64,000 nucleotides of DNA from Luxibacter massiliensis (GCF_900604355.1 NZ_UWOE01000001.1:1922001-1986000); one strand, 5' to 3'. Positions 17,253 through 26,913 are shown, counted from the stretch's first letter. Numbers and translations: made by a program. The notes: generated from the letters alone by a model not told the origin.

Positions 17253-17774
17253 TTAAGGATCCATGGTTTTTAGCTCTTCAAGGGCGAGAGATAAAGCCTT
17301 TTCCACAGTCATAAGCCGGTTTTCCATTCTGTCCCCTTTAAATTCACATCTGGCCACGGCAGTATGGCCGCATACATAGCAGCCAACATATACAAGGCCT
17401 ACTGGCTTTTCCTTTGTCCCGCCTCCTGGGCCGGCAATCCCGGTAGAACTTAAGGCAACCTCCGCTCCCGCAGAGCGGGCCGCCCCTTCTGCCATCTCTT
17501 TCGCTGTCTGCGCACTCACGGCCCCATATTCCTGAAGGGTCGCGCGGTTCACGCCCACCAGCCTCTCTTTGGCTTCATTGGAGTAGGTAATATATCCTTC
17601 ATGGAGCACGTCAGAGGCGCCGGCTACGTTCACCAGAGTCCCCGCAATCAGGCCCCCAGTACATGATTCTGCTGTGGTGATAGTATATTTCCTGTCAGCC
17701 AGCTCTTTTATCAGCCGTTCCTCCAGGCTTTCTGTATGATTTTCATGATTCTTTAAAACCCAGTCTGGATACAT
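17253..17774 (-). CDS. CinA C-terminal domain protein (nicotinamide-nucleotide amidohydrolase, PncC type)
   Basis: A 173-residue stand-alone CinA/PncC domain. This domain hydrolyses nicotinamide mononucleotide to nicotinate mononucleotide and ammonia, recycling pyridine nucleotides. The markers are ITTAESCTGGLIAGTLVNVAG with the catalytic Ser, SDVLHEGYITYSNEAKERLVG, and LSSTGIAGPGGGTKEKPVGL. The MoCF-like N-terminal half of full-length CinA is absent. The start ATG at 17774 has an excellent GGGAGGGATGTAATT leader. It lies two bases after the pgsA stop, so it is the last gene of the housekeeping operon. Confidence 0.93.
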   Translation of the reverse strand: MYPDWVLKNHENHTESLEERLIKELADRKYTITTAESCTGGLIAGTLVNVAGASDVLHEGYITYSNEAKERLVGVNRATLQEYGAVSAQTAKEMAEGAARSAGAEVALSSTGIAGPGGGTKEKPVGLVYVGCYVCGHTAVARCEFKGDRMENRLMTVEKALSLALEELKTMDP

Positions 17775-17776
17775 AA

Positions 17777-18319
17777 TTACATCCCTCCCTGTGTCAGGAC
17801 CTGCCTGTTCTTCCAAACATAGTCAACCAGAGATATGACTGTCAGGGCCAGGGCAATCCATATAAGCGCCGTGCCGATACCGTCGAATATCCCTCCCAGG
17901 TCTGCAATCAAAACAAGGATCATGGCCATCTGAAAAACAGTTTTAAATTTCCCCCAATAACTTGCCGCAATAACAATCCCGTTATCTGACGCCACCAGCC
18001 TGAATCCACTGATAATAAATTCCCTGCTGATAATGATAATGACTATCCAGGCTGACAGCCTCCCCATCTCTATCAGGCAGATCATAGCCGCAGATACAAG
18101 CAGCTTATCTGCCAGGGGATCCATAAACTTACCGAAATTTGTTACCAGATTATATTTTCTCGCAATCTTCCCATCCAGTAAATCTGTCAGGCTGGCTGCG
18201 GCAAAAAGCACAAGGGCAATCCATTTGTTGGCCCATCCTCCCAAGTCTGTCAGCATAAACAGGACAAAAAAGGGAACCATAACTACCCGCAATATTGTAA
18301 GTTTATTTGGCAAATTCAT
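17777..18319 (-). CDS. pgsA: CDP-diacylglycerol-glycerol-3-phosphate 3-phosphatidyltransferase
   Basis: Integral membrane enzyme that makes phosphatidylglycerol phosphate, the first committed step to phosphatidylglycerol and cardiolipin. The protein (180 aa) begins MNLPNKLTILRVVMVPFFVL. It carries the CDP-alcohol phosphotransferase motif D-x2-DG-x2-AR-x8-G-x3-D-x3-D as SLTDLLDGKIARKYNLVTNF followed by GKFMDPLADKLL. Four to six hydrophobic helices are visible. Its start overlaps the rimO stop by four bases, so translation is coupled. The order rimO-pgsA-cinA is common in Firmicutes. Confidence 0.97.
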   Translation of the reverse strand: MNLPNKLTILRVVMVPFFVLFMLTDLGGWANKWIALVLFAAASLTDLLDGKIARKYNLVTNFGKFMDPLADKLLVSAAMICLIEMGRLSAWIVIIIISREFIISGFRLVASDNGIVIAASYWGKFKTVFQMAMILVLIADLGGIFDGIGTALIWIALALTVISLVDYVWKNRQVLTQGGM

Positions 18320-19641
18320 GATACGATACCTCCAATCAAATCATAGTCCACTGCTCCTGACACCTGCACTCTGGCAAAATCACCTGACATCAGCTCTTCT
18401 TCCGTATTTACGAAAATCAGGCCGTCAACATTTGGGGCATCCCGGTAGGTCCTGCCCACATAAGCATTTTCATCGGCTATTTTCCCTTCTATCATGACCA
18501 GAACTTCCCGCCCTGTCATACGTTCGGCCTGGCCAAAGGCGATTTCCTGCTGAAGCTCCATCAGTTCAGCCTGCCTTTCTTCCTTTATCTCTTCCTCCAC
18601 CTGGCCTGGCATTGAAGCAGCCGGCGTATCTTCCTCAGGGGAATACGTAAACACCCCGAGGCGGTCAAATTCCATTTCTTCTACAAATTCCAACAATTCC
18701 TCATGTTGTCTGGATGTCTCCCCTGGGAAACCAGTTATAAGGGTAGTCCGTATACATATATCGGGTATCTCCCGGCGCAGCTTAAAAATAATATCCTTCA
18801 GTTCCTGCTTTGTAGTCCTGCGCCCCATCCGTTTCAGGATTTCATCATTCGCGTGCTGAATAGGCAGGTCCACATAATGGCATATTTTCTTTTCCTCTTT
18901 CATTACTTTTATCAGCTCATCCGTAATCTCCTCGGGATAACAGTATAGGATCCGGATCCAACGGATACCCTCTATCTTACAGAGTTCTCTTAAAAGTTCG
19001 GGCAGCATCTTTCTTCCATATAAATCCCTGCCATAAAGGGTAGTTTCCTGAGCCACCAATATCAGCTCCTTAACTCCTCCTTCTGCCAGGTACCGGGCCT
19101 CGTCAAGAAGCGTTTCCATGGGAACGCTCCGGAAACTCCCCCGGATTTTGGGGATAATACAGTACGTACAATGTTTATCGCAGCCCTCTGCTATTTTCAG
19201 GTAGGCAAAATGCCCTCCAGTAGTTACCAGCCTCTTAGTCTCCACCTGAGGAAGTATGTCGACGTCTGCCATTGTAACTGCCGTGCCCCCTCCCAGGACC
19301 TGGTCAATAGTCTCCAGAATCTTATCGTAGGATGCTGTCCCCAGGACGGCATCAACCTCGGGGATCTCCTCTAAAACCTCCTGACGGTATCTCTGGGCCA
19401 GGCACCCTGTCACGATGAGGGCCTTAAGCCGCCCTCCCTTTTTATATTCGGCCATTTCCAGTATGTTTTGGATACTCTCCTCCTTTGCATCATGTATAAA
19501 GCAGCAGGTATTCACCACAATAATATCGGCCTCATTCTCATCATCTGTCATCTGATACCCCCTGGATGCAAGCATTCCCAGCATAACCTCTGTGTCAACT
19601 AAATTCTTGTCACACCCAAGGGATATAAATAGTATTCTCAT
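18316..19641 (-). CDS. rimO: Ribosomal protein S12 methylthiotransferase RimO
   Basis: Radical SAM methylthiotransferase that adds a methylthio group to an aspartate of ribosomal protein S12. The start MRILFISLGCDKNLVDTEVM is the RimO-type UPF0004 domain; its Cys residues (C10, and those in VVNTCCFIHDAKEES and VTGCLAQRY) hold the auxiliary cluster. CDKHCTYCIIPKIRGSFRS has the radical SAM CxxxCxxC. A C-terminal TRAM domain (from about residue 375) ends the protein. Glycine-Cys-Asp at the start (SLGCDKN) separates RimO from MiaB. ATG 19641 follows GGAGGTTTT and gives 441 aa. Confidence 0.96.
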   Translation of the reverse strand: MRILFISLGCDKNLVDTEVMLGMLASRGYQMTDDENEADIIVVNTCCFIHDAKEESIQNILEMAEYKKGGRLKALIVTGCLAQRYRQEVLEEIPEVDAVLGTASYDKILETIDQVLGGGTAVTMADVDILPQVETKRLVTTGGHFAYLKIAEGCDKHCTYCIIPKIRGSFRSVPMETLLDEARYLAEGGVKELILVAQETTLYGRDLYGRKMLPELLRELCKIEGIRWIRILYCYPEEITDELIKVMKEEKKICHYVDLPIQHANDEILKRMGRRTTKQELKDIIFKLRREIPDICIRTTLITGFPGETSRQHEELLEFVEEMEFDRLGVFTYSPEEDTPAASMPGQVEEEIKEERQAELMELQQEIAFGQAERMTGREVLVMIEGKIADENAYVGRTYRDAPNVDGLIFVNTEEELMSGDFARVQVSGAVDYDLIGGIVS

Positions 19642-19694
19642 AAAACCTCCCATATGTTTGAAAGGCAGATACCCAATGTGCATCTGCCTTCTTT

Positions 19695-19937
19695 TTATTC
19701 TTCTGCATTTTCAGCAATAATCTTAAGCTTTCCCTCGTTTAACTCCTCAATAGCCGTAGAAAGAGGCTTTTGCCCGTCCCTGGCATTTACAAGGGGCAGT
19801 TCTCCGTCAATGAGCTGTCTTGCCCTCTTAGAAGTGGCCAGCACGATTGAATAACGGCTGTTGACAATCTTTGTCTCGCCCTCCTCCACGTCCTTGTTTA
19901 CGACCCGCATCAGGTCTGTGTAAGATGGATGCAGCAT
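19695..19937 (-). CDS. rpoZ: DNA-directed RNA polymerase omega subunit
   Basis: Small subunit (80 aa) that wraps the beta' C-terminus and helps RNA polymerase assembly. MLHPSYTDLMRVV resembles the start of clostridial omega; SRYSIVLATSKRARQLIDGE is the RPB6/omega signature, followed by KPLSTAIEELNEGKL. The gene lies three bases after the gmk stop, in the standard gmk-rpoZ order, and precedes rimO by about 50 bases. Confidence 0.95.
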   Translation of the reverse strand: MLHPSYTDLMRVVNKDVEEGETKIVNSRYSIVLATSKRARQLIDGELPLVNARDGQKPLSTAIEELNEGKLKIIAENAEE

Positions 19938-19940
19938 AGG

Positions 19941-20579
19941 TTATATTTCTCCTTTCAAACTTCTTTTCAGATCTTCTTTTATCTCTCTCATAAATTCTGC
20001 GTTCCGTGTGCTTCTGTGGTGCTCTCCCTGGATGATGGTGTGCATTTCCTCCACACAGGTATCCAGGTCATCATTTACAATCAGGTAATCATACTGGTCC
20101 ATCCCCTGGGCCTCTTCCGCCGCGCGGCGCATCCTGGATTCAATGACCTCCATGGTCTCTGTCCCTCTCCCCACCAGCCTGCTCTTAAGCTCCTGTACAT
20201 TGGGGGGCGTGACAAACATAAGCAGCGTATCCGGGAACCTCTCCTTGACTTTCAGGGCGCCCTGGATCTCAATCTCCAGGATCACATCCCTTCCAGAATC
20301 CAGCTGCTCTTCTACATACCCACGGGGTGTCCCGTAGTAATTTTCCACATACCTAGCATACTCTATCAGCTCTTCTTTCGCAATCATTTTTTCAAAATCT
20401 TCTTTTGATTTAAAGAAATATTCTCTTCCGTCACTCTCCCCCTCCCTGGGCTGCCTTGTGGTGGCAGAGATTGATAAAGCATACTTCTCCGCATACCGGC
20501 TGAGAAGCTCCTTCATAAGTGTTCCCTTCCCAGAGCCTGAAAATCCAGACACAACTATCAAAATTCCTCTTCTATCCAT
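19941..20579 (-). CDS. gmk: Guanylate kinase
   Basis: Phosphorylates GMP and dGMP to the diphosphates with ATP. The 212-residue protein has the P-loop VVSGFSGSGKGTLMKEL, the GMP-binding SISATTRQPREGESDGREYFF, and YYGTPRGYVEEQLDSGRDVILEI (quoted here only to mark the region; its key residues are YGTP and the DVILEIE strand). The length is normal. It lies 12 bases after the yicC stop. The remA (DUF370) gene often found between these two in Firmicutes is absent here. Confidence 0.97.
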   Translation of the reverse strand: MDRRGILIVVSGFSGSGKGTLMKELLSRYAEKYALSISATTRQPREGESDGREYFFKSKEDFEKMIAKEELIEYARYVENYYGTPRGYVEEQLDSGRDVILEIEIQGALKVKERFPDTLLMFVTPPNVQELKSRLVGRGTETMEVIESRMRRAAEEAQGMDQYDYLIVNDDLDTCVEEMHTIIQGEHHRSTRNAEFMREIKEDLKRSLKGEI

Positions 20580-20591
20580 GACCTACATCCT

Positions 20592-21470
20592 TTATTCTAT
20601 ATTCTGTATCTGTTCCCTTACCTTCTCGATCTCCGTCTTTAACCCTATGGCACAGTTGGATACTTCCATGTCATTAGCTTTAGAGAGAATTGTATTGGCC
20701 TCCCTGTTCATCTCCTGGGCTATAAAGTCCAGCTTCCGGCCGATTCCCTCTTTTTCTTTCAGGGTCTCGCGCATGTGCCCTATATGGCTTTTCAGCCTCA
20801 CCACTTCTTCATCTGTGCATATCTTGTCCGCAAAGACAACAACCTCAGCCGCTATCCGGCCTTCCTCTAACTGGGTATCTGCGAGGAGTTCCTTCACTTT
20901 CTCTTCCAGCCTGGCCCTGTACTCCGATATAATGTCCGGGGAACGCTCCTCAATGTAAGCCACCAGCTCCTCCATGCCTTTTAATTTCTCCAGTATGTCC
21001 CGCTCCAAGTTCTCCCCTTCTGCCGTCCTGGTTTCCACAAATTGTGCAAAAGCCCCATCCAGCGCCTCTTTTAACCCTGCCCAAAGCTCTTCATCATCGC
21101 CCCTCTGCTCCTCCATAGTGAGGACTTCCGGGCAGCGTGACAGGGCAGACACCCGAATATCATTTTCAATGCCAAATGCCTCCTCCATCTTCTTAAAATA
21201 TTTCATATATTCTGCAGCCAGGCCCTCATTATATTTGAGTGAGGCCTGGCTCTCCGCCATATCCTCATAGGTTATAAAAATATCAATTTTGCCCCTGTTG
21301 GCATACTGCTTCAGAAGGGTGCGGATTGCGGTCTCAAAAAAGTTCAGTTTCTTTGGCATCCGTATATTCGTATCCAGGTACCTATGGTTTACACCCTTTA
21401 ACTCCACCGTAAACTTCCTGGATTCCCTCAGTACCTCGCACCTTCCGAAACCTGTCATGCTCTTAATCAT
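20592..21470 (-). CDS. YicC/YloC family endoribonuclease
   Basis: A 292-residue protein of the YicC family, members of which are Mn-dependent endoribonucleases (shown for E. coli YicC and B. subtilis YloC, from memory). MIKSMTGFGRCE is the family's fixed N-terminus. The central NHRYLDTNIRMPK and the C-terminal GRKLDFIAQEMNREANTILS plus KTEIEKVREQIQNIE are also characteristic. It is the first gene of the operon yicC-gmk-rpoZ-rimO-pgsA-cinA on the minus strand. The region upstream to rqcH (about 295 bp) should hold its promoter, but no clear one was seen. Confidence 0.95.
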   Translation of the reverse strand: MIKSMTGFGRCEVLRESRKFTVELKGVNHRYLDTNIRMPKKLNFFETAIRTLLKQYANRGKIDIFITYEDMAESQASLKYNEGLAAEYMKYFKKMEEAFGIENDIRVSALSRCPEVLTMEEQRGDDEELWAGLKEALDGAFAQFVETRTAEGENLERDILEKLKGMEELVAYIEERSPDIISEYRARLEEKVKELLADTQLEEGRIAAEVVVFADKICTDEEVVRLKSHIGHMRETLKEKEGIGRKLDFIAQEMNREANTILSKANDMEVSNCAIGLKTEIEKVREQIQNIE

Positions 21471-21765
21471 GGTTGTCCATCCTCTTGTCTTTCATATTCG
21501 CTTATGCATTCTTGGCTGCATCCGGCAGATATGGTTTTCCCTCCTGCCTGCTGAATGTATTATACCCTGTAAGCTCTGTCTGGGTCAACCTCTCACCCTT
21601 ATATTTCATAGCTTCCTATTGTGCAGGACTGCAAAGATGAAAATCTGCTGCTGCACAGGCCGCCCAATGCCAGGCTGACCGGGACGGCAGAGAGTAAATA
21701 TATTTGTCTGTCAATGTATTCTGTGATACAATAAAATCCAAGTTTTCTGAAAGAAGGAATATAGT

Positions 21766-23502
21766 ATGGCTTTTGATGGAATAACCGTGGCCTGCCTGGC
21801 CCATGAATTAAAAGGACAATTGTTAAACTCAAGAATAGCTAAGATTGCACAGCCTGAGGCAGACGAGCTGCTGCTGACGCTCAAATCCCCTGCCGGCCAA
21901 AAGAAACTCTGTATCTCGGCAAGCGCCTCACTGCCGCTTATGTATTTAACAGAATCTGGCAAGCCAAGTCCCATGACGGCGCCGAATTTTTGTATGCTGC
22001 TGAGGAAACATATCAGCAATGGCCGGATTGTAGATATTTCTCAGCCAGGATTGGAGCGTATCATCCATTTTACAGTGGAACATCTGGATGAACTGGGGGA
22101 CCTATGCAGAAAAGATCTGATTGTGGAGATTATGGGTAAGCACAGCAATATTATTTTCTGTACAGAGGATGGAACTATCATCGACAGTATCAAACATGTC
22201 TCTGCGCAGATGAGCTCTGTCCGTGAAGTCCTGCCCGGGCGAAAATATTTTATACCTGATACGATGGGGAAATCCAATCCTCTTGCTGTAAATGAAGAGG
22301 ATTTTATCCGCATACTGTCCGAAAAACCTATGCCCCTTTCCAAGGCTCTCTATACATCCTTTACAGGCATCAGTCCCGTAGTTTCTGAAGAAATATGCCA
22401 TCTTGCAGGAGTAGATTCTTCCGTCACCCCCCGGGAGTTTTCTGAGGATATCCTAAAGCACGTATTCAACCAGTTTACTATCTTTTTCTCCGCCCTGAAG
22501 GATACCCTCTTTTTTCCTTCTATTTATTATGAAGGTAAAGAGCCAAAGGAATTTTCTGCCCTGCCCCTGACCTATTTGGGGGACTGCACCTGCTGTAAAT
22601 ACGCCTCCATATCTGAGGTGCTTGAGACTTATTATGCCTCTAAAAATACAATCACCCGCATCCGGCAGAAATCTGCCGGCCTTCGCCATATCGTGCAGAC
22701 AGCCCTGGAGCGCAGCCGCAAGAAATACGACCTACAGCTCAAGCAGCTTAAGGACACCCAGAACCGGGATAAATATAAGGTCTACGGAGAACTTATCAAT
22801 GTCTATGGCTATCATTTAGAGGAAGGTGCGAAGAATCTGCAGGCACTCAATTATTATACGGACAAAATGGTTTCCATCCCTCTGGATGCCGCCAAATCTC
22901 CTCAGGAAAATGCGCGGCGTTACTTTGATAAATATAACAAACAAAAGCGCACTTTTGACGCCCTGTCAAAATTCATATGTGAAACCCGGGATGACATTGC
23001 CTATCTGGAATCTATCAGTACTGCCCTGGACATTGCCCTGACCGAGGACGATTTGGCCCAGATAAAAGAAGAAATGATACACGCCGGCTATATGCGCAGA
23101 AAATACACAAAGAAAAAAAGTACAGTTAAAAACAAGCCGCTGCACTATATTTCCAGCGATGGCTTCCATATATATGTGGGAAAAAATAATCTCCAGAATG
23201 ATGATCTGACTTTCCATTTTGCCGTTGGGGACGACTGGTGGTTCCACGCCAAAGAAACCCCCGGCTCCCATGTAATTGTCAAAACCAACGGGGAAGAACT
23301 TCCCGACAGTACTTTTGAGGAAGCCGGCCGGCTTGCCGCCTACTATTCCAAGGCCCGGGGCAGTGAGAAAGTAGAAATAGATTACGTGGAGAAAAAGCAT
23401 GTGAAAAAACCAAAGGGGGCAAAACCTGGGTTCGTCGTCTATTATACGAATTATTCCCTTATCATCGACAGTGATATTTCGAAGATACAGGAAGCGCCTT
23501 AA
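21766..23502 (+). CDS. rqcH: NFACT protein, ribosome quality control factor RqcH (formerly fibronectin-binding protein)
   Basis: RqcH binds obstructed 50S subunits and recruits Ala-tRNA to add C-terminal alanine tails that mark stalled peptides for degradation. The start MAFDGITVACLAHELKGQLL and NSRIAKIAQPEADELLLTLK are the NFACT-N domain. A helix-hairpin-helix segment and a coiled-coil middle (about 270-430) follow. The NFACT-R domain has FHIYVGKNNLQNDDLTFHF, then DDWWFHAKETPGSHVIVKT with the conserved DW/H and PGSHV. It is 578 residues, the usual length. It stands alone on the plus strand, and its stop overlaps the stop of the convergent lipoprotein gene by four bases. Confidence 0.96.
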   Translation: MAFDGITVACLAHELKGQLLNSRIAKIAQPEADELLLTLKSPAGQKKLCISASASLPLMYLTESGKPSPMTAPNFCMLLRKHISNGRIVDISQPGLERIIHFTVEHLDELGDLCRKDLIVEIMGKHSNIIFCTEDGTIIDSIKHVSAQMSSVREVLPGRKYFIPDTMGKSNPLAVNEEDFIRILSEKPMPLSKALYTSFTGISPVVSEEICHLAGVDSSVTPREFSEDILKHVFNQFTIFFSALKDTLFFPSIYYEGKEPKEFSALPLTYLGDCTCCKYASISEVLETYYASKNTITRIRQKSAGLRHIVQTALERSRKKYDLQLKQLKDTQNRDKYKVYGELINVYGYHLEEGAKNLQALNYYTDKMVSIPLDAAKSPQENARRYFDKYNKQKRTFDALSKFICETRDDIAYLESISTALDIALTEDDLAQIKEEMIHAGYMRRKYTKKKSTVKNKPLHYISSDGFHIYVGKNNLQNDDLTFHFAVGDDWWFHAKETPGSHVIVKTNGEELPDSTFEEAGRLAAYYSKARGSEKVEIDYVEKKHVKKPKGAKPGFVVYYTNYSLIIDSDISKIQEAP

Positions 23503-24341
23503 CTTGTGGTATCCAGAGGGCCTGCCTGCTCCCCGCAGGCCTGCCGCACTTCCTCGGGTACCACAATTTCTCCTGCCTGGTCAAAGCCAGCATACCCTAA
23601 CTCGATTGTAAAGTCATTGACATTGGTGCTCTTGCCGTAATCATCGTACAGGCCGTTCATCACATCTGTCATATCCACAATCACCCTGGCAGGAAGTACC
23701 TCCTCCTTATAGACATCAATGATAACAGGGATCTGCATGTCTTCCATGATGCCAGCATCGGGAATCTCTACAAGCCCAAAAGCTCCCATCATATCCGCAC
23801 CTAAAAACTGCATCAACTCCGCCCCTGTTATATCACCGTACATCTCATAGCATTCTCTTTCATTGACCTCTACTGTTTCCTCCGCAATCCTAAAAGCCCC
23901 TACGGAATCGCCAGACTCCTGAAAAAGGTTCCCGTCAAAGGCGCCTGTGTCAGAGCTTCCAGCGCTTTCCCGGCTCCACTGATCATACATCTTGCTGTAT
24001 GTGACAGACTCCTCCCCTTCAGTCACCTGATAGATCTCTATATCGCTGCTTACTTTCGTCTCTCCCATTTCCACGGCCGCTGTTCCTTTTGCGTGCCCTG
24101 CCCTCGGATCGGTTGTATTTTCCAGCTCCATATCCATAGCGATGCTGGTTGTCTCAAGTACATCCTCCAATTCTATATCCATGTCCAGAGTATTTGACAC
24201 TGACTGTACTTCAGCCAGGTTTTCTGTAATATCCGCCATTAGCTTTTCAGGCGTCAGCTTGCCGCTGCATCCAGTTATGAAAATAGTCCCTGCCAGAAAT
24301 CCTGCCAGGGCACATATTGCTGATTTTCGTTTTTTATCCAT
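23499..24341 (-). CDS. Putative lipoprotein, LppX/LolA-like fold suspected
   Basis: A 280-residue protein with a lipoprotein signal peptide: MDKKRKSAICALAGFLAGTI followed by FITGCSG, where the Cys at about residue 25 is the lipidation site. The mature part is acidic and rich in beta-prone segments (DMDIELEDVLETTSIAMDME, then GDITGAELMQFLG), similar to DUF6612-type lipoproteins. That similarity is from general appearance only. It should be anchored on the outside of the cytoplasmic membrane. Its start overlaps the end of the upstream DUF815 ATPase gene by eight bases, so the two are translated from one mRNA. No function is proposed. Confidence 0.85.
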   Translation of the reverse strand: MDKKRKSAICALAGFLAGTIFITGCSGKLTPEKLMADITENLAEVQSVSNTLDMDIELEDVLETTSIAMDMELENTTDPRAGHAKGTAAVEMGETKVSSDIEIYQVTEGEESVTYSKMYDQWSRESAGSSDTGAFDGNLFQESGDSVGAFRIAEETVEVNERECYEMYGDITGAELMQFLGADMMGAFGLVEIPDAGIMEDMQIPVIIDVYKEEVLPARVIVDMTDVMNGLYDDYGKSTNVNDFTIELGYAGFDQAGEIVVPEEVRQACGEQAGPLDTTS

Positions 24342-25650
24342 CGTATTTACCTGCTTTTGATTTTTGTCCCAGCAGATAGTCAATAAACTGCTGTGCCGTA
24401 CGCCCGGAGAGTCCCCCGTGGCTTAATTCCCACTTATTTGCCGCAAGCAGCAGGTCCTCCTCAGGCATATCAATCTGATTCTGCTTTGCCAGCTCTTTTA
24501 CAATCTCCTGGAACTGCTTTTTATCAGGCGACCCGAAATAAATTGTCACGCCGAACCTGGCCACCAGTGAAAGCTTCTCCTGTACTGTATCGTTTGTATG
24601 CAGCTCCTCATCCCGGTCGGCCTTATCCTTAAATGTCTCCCGGACCAGATGGCGCCGGTTGGAGGTAGCGTAGATTAATATATTGTCAGGTTTCTTTTCC
24701 AGCCCTCCCTCAATAACCGCTTTTAAATACTTGTACTCTATCTCAAATTCTTCAAAGGAGAGATCATCCATATAGATAATAAATTTATAATTTCTGTTTT
24801 TAATCTGGGCAATCACATCATTCAAATCCTGAAACTGGTGTTTGTAAACTTCTATCATTCTCAGGCCTTTATCATAATACTGGTTTAGAATAGCTTTTAC
24901 TGACGAGGACTTTCCTGTTCCCGCGTCCCCGAACAGGAGACAGTTATTGGCCTTTCTCCCCTCCACAAATGCTTCTGTATTATCAAGGAGCTTCTTCTTT
25001 GCTATTTCATAGCCTACAAGGTCATCCAGATGGACATGGGTAATATTAGTAATGGGGACAATCTCCACGCCTGCCCCTTCCTTATGTTCCACTCTGAAAG
25101 CTTTGTGAAGGCCCAGTTTCCCCACTCCAAATTCACTGTAAAACTGTGTAAGAATATCTTTAAATTCTGCGGCATCCAAAGTCTTTGACAGGGCGCGGCT
25201 TAAACTGCAGATTCTGTCCCGGATCCTCTTGTTGAATACTTTGCTCCTCTCATTTACATTTTTATAATCAAACAATAGTGAAAGGCAGCCGGCATCCAGC
25301 TTTTCCTCCAGCTCCTCAAAATGATAATCAAACAGCTCTTTTAATACAGAAAAGTCATGCAGCGCCACCTCATTGATGCTGCCCTTTACTTCCCCCACAA
25401 TCTCGCAGGAAGTACTGTATGCATTTTCATCATTGGCCAGCAGAAAGGTCAGGTAAGTGTGCCACAGGTTCCCCTCAAAGCCATGGCTTACAGATAGTTC
25501 CAGAAGCATATTTACACACTCAAACAGCAGTCCCCTTAAATCATCCTTGTTATAATATTCATTGCTGTAGTTCTCCATCAGAAATGTCATGTCCTGGAGG
25601 ATCTGCCCATATTCCATATTTTTATAAAGCATTAATTCATTTGTACGCAT
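24334..25650 (-). CDS. DUF815 family AAA+ ATP-binding protein
   Basis: A 438-residue protein. About 180 residues of helical N-terminal region precede an AAA+ module with Walker A LLFGDAGTGKSSSVKAILNQ, Walker B FIIYMDDLSFEEFEIEYKYL, sensor 1 ILIYATSNRRHLVRET, and a C-terminal helical lid. The YATSNRRHLVRE wording is diagnostic for DUF815. The role of the family is not established; the fold suggests a remodelling ATPase. ATG 25650 has GAGGTGGAAC upstream. It follows pheA by 39 bases and overlaps the lipoprotein gene, so a pheA-DUF815-lipoprotein transcript is likely. Confidence 0.93.
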   Translation of the reverse strand: MRTNELMLYKNMEYGQILQDMTFLMENYSNEYYNKDDLRGLLFECVNMLLELSVSHGFEGNLWHTYLTFLLANDENAYSTSCEIVGEVKGSINEVALHDFSVLKELFDYHFEELEEKLDAGCLSLLFDYKNVNERSKVFNKRIRDRICSLSRALSKTLDAAEFKDILTQFYSEFGVGKLGLHKAFRVEHKEGAGVEIVPITNITHVHLDDLVGYEIAKKKLLDNTEAFVEGRKANNCLLFGDAGTGKSSSVKAILNQYYDKGLRMIEVYKHQFQDLNDVIAQIKNRNYKFIIYMDDLSFEEFEIEYKYLKAVIEGGLEKKPDNILIYATSNRRHLVRETFKDKADRDEELHTNDTVQEKLSLVARFGVTIYFGSPDKKQFQEIVKELAKQNQIDMPEEDLLLAANKWELSHGGLSGRTAQQFIDYLLGQKSKAGKYDG

Positions 25651-25689
25651 GTTCCACCTCGTTTCGTCCAATTCCCCTCACAGTCTATC

Positions 25690-26820
25690 TTAATAGTTTC
25701 CCAGTATCTTCAGATTCCTTGCTTCCTCCCTCAGGCCGCGTATGGCATTTTTAACGGCAGCATCAGCCAGATTGCCCTCAAAATCCACAAAAAACCTATA
25801 CTCCCAGTTCTTCCCTTCCACGGGCCTGGATTCTATTTTGGTCATATTCAGGTCATTATATATGAAATGAGACAAAATCCGGTACAGTGAACCACTCTCA
25901 TGGGGCAGTTCAAAACAGATACTGATCTTAGAGGCAGATTCCAGAAAGATTTTCTGGTTTGTCACGACAATAAACCGGGTGGAATTATTGGGTTCATCAT
26001 TGATATCTGCTTCCAGCACAGCCAGGCCATGGACCTTGGCGGCATATGCACTGCAGACAGCAGCCTGCGCTTTGTCCTGATCCTGTAATATCTTCTTAGC
26101 GGCAACAGCAGTATTGACGACACTTATTTGCTGCCATCCACTGTGGGCATCCAGGAAACGGGAAGTCTGCATAAGGGCCTCAGCCTTAGAATATACCCTC
26201 TGTATTTCCTCCGGCCTGGTTCCTTCTAACCCGGATAGTGTGTGTGTGATTGGGATGATTGTCTCTCCCACAATGTAATTTTCAAATTCCACAAGCAAGT
26301 CGTACATTTCATTGACAGCCCCCGCGGAGGAATTTTCTATGGGAAGGACCGCATAGTCCGCAGACCCCTCTTCAATGGCCTCCATTGCCTCCCTGAAAGT
26401 CCTTACATGAAAACTATTTATCTCCTCTCCAAAGTAGTGCTGCATGGCCGCCTGGCTGTATGCCCCCTCAACACCCTGAAATACAACCCTGGCATTATCC
26501 CCATCCAGGCTCTTGACCTCGATAAACGGCAGCCTGCCCAGCGCCCCCGCCTCTACCAGAAGCTGGTACTGCAGTTTCCGGCTCATGGACATGAGCTGCT
26601 CGTACAGCTCCAAAATCCCCTTCTTATTGAACTCGCCAGATACCATCCCTGCCACGTCTGCCAGTTTCTCATGCTCCCGTGTCCGGTCAAATACTTTGCG
26701 CCCTGCCTTTACTTTAAACTCGCCGACTTCCCTGCATATCTTCATCCTCTCCTCAAATAATCCTGCTATCTGCCGGTCAATCTCATCCAACTGTAGCCTC
26801 AGTTCTTCCAATGCCGCCAT
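25690..26820 (-). CDS. pheA: Bifunctional chorismate mutase / prephenate dehydratase
   Basis: Converts chorismate to prephenate and then to phenylpyruvate in phenylalanine synthesis. The 376 residues show three parts. An N-terminal chorismate mutase (1-90) has LDEIDRQIAGLFEERMKICR. The dehydratase (about 110-285) has VFQGVEGAYSQAAMQHYFG, VLPIENSSAGAVNEMYDLL, and NNSTRFIVV with the catalytic Thr-Arg-Phe. The C-terminal ACT domain (295-376) has ELPHESGSLYRILSHF, the GALV/ESRP-type phenylalanine-binding loop, where KIESRPVEGKNWEYRFFVDF holds ESRP. Feedback inhibition by phenylalanine is expected. No leader attenuator is seen in the 90 bases upstream. Confidence 0.96.
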   Translation of the reverse strand: MAALEELRLQLDEIDRQIAGLFEERMKICREVGEFKVKAGRKVFDRTREHEKLADVAGMVSGEFNKKGILELYEQLMSMSRKLQYQLLVEAGALGRLPFIEVKSLDGDNARVVFQGVEGAYSQAAMQHYFGEEINSFHVRTFREAMEAIEEGSADYAVLPIENSSAGAVNEMYDLLVEFENYIVGETIIPITHTLSGLEGTRPEEIQRVYSKAEALMQTSRFLDAHSGWQQISVVNTAVAAKKILQDQDKAQAAVCSAYAAKVHGLAVLEADINDEPNNSTRFIVVTNQKIFLESASKISICFELPHESGSLYRILSHFIYNDLNMTKIESRPVEGKNWEYRFFVDFEGNLADAAVKNAIRGLREEARNLKILGNY

Positions 26821-26913
26821 TTTATCTCACCCTTTTCCTTTCCATTACACAAACAAAAACATTATAATACATTTTACGTATAAAATCTACTTTTCTGAAA
26901 CATACTTTTGAAT

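Noticed and set aside
20580..20591. remA (DUF370) between yicC and gmk
   Set aside because: The gap is only 12 bases. The gene usual in many Firmicutes is absent here.
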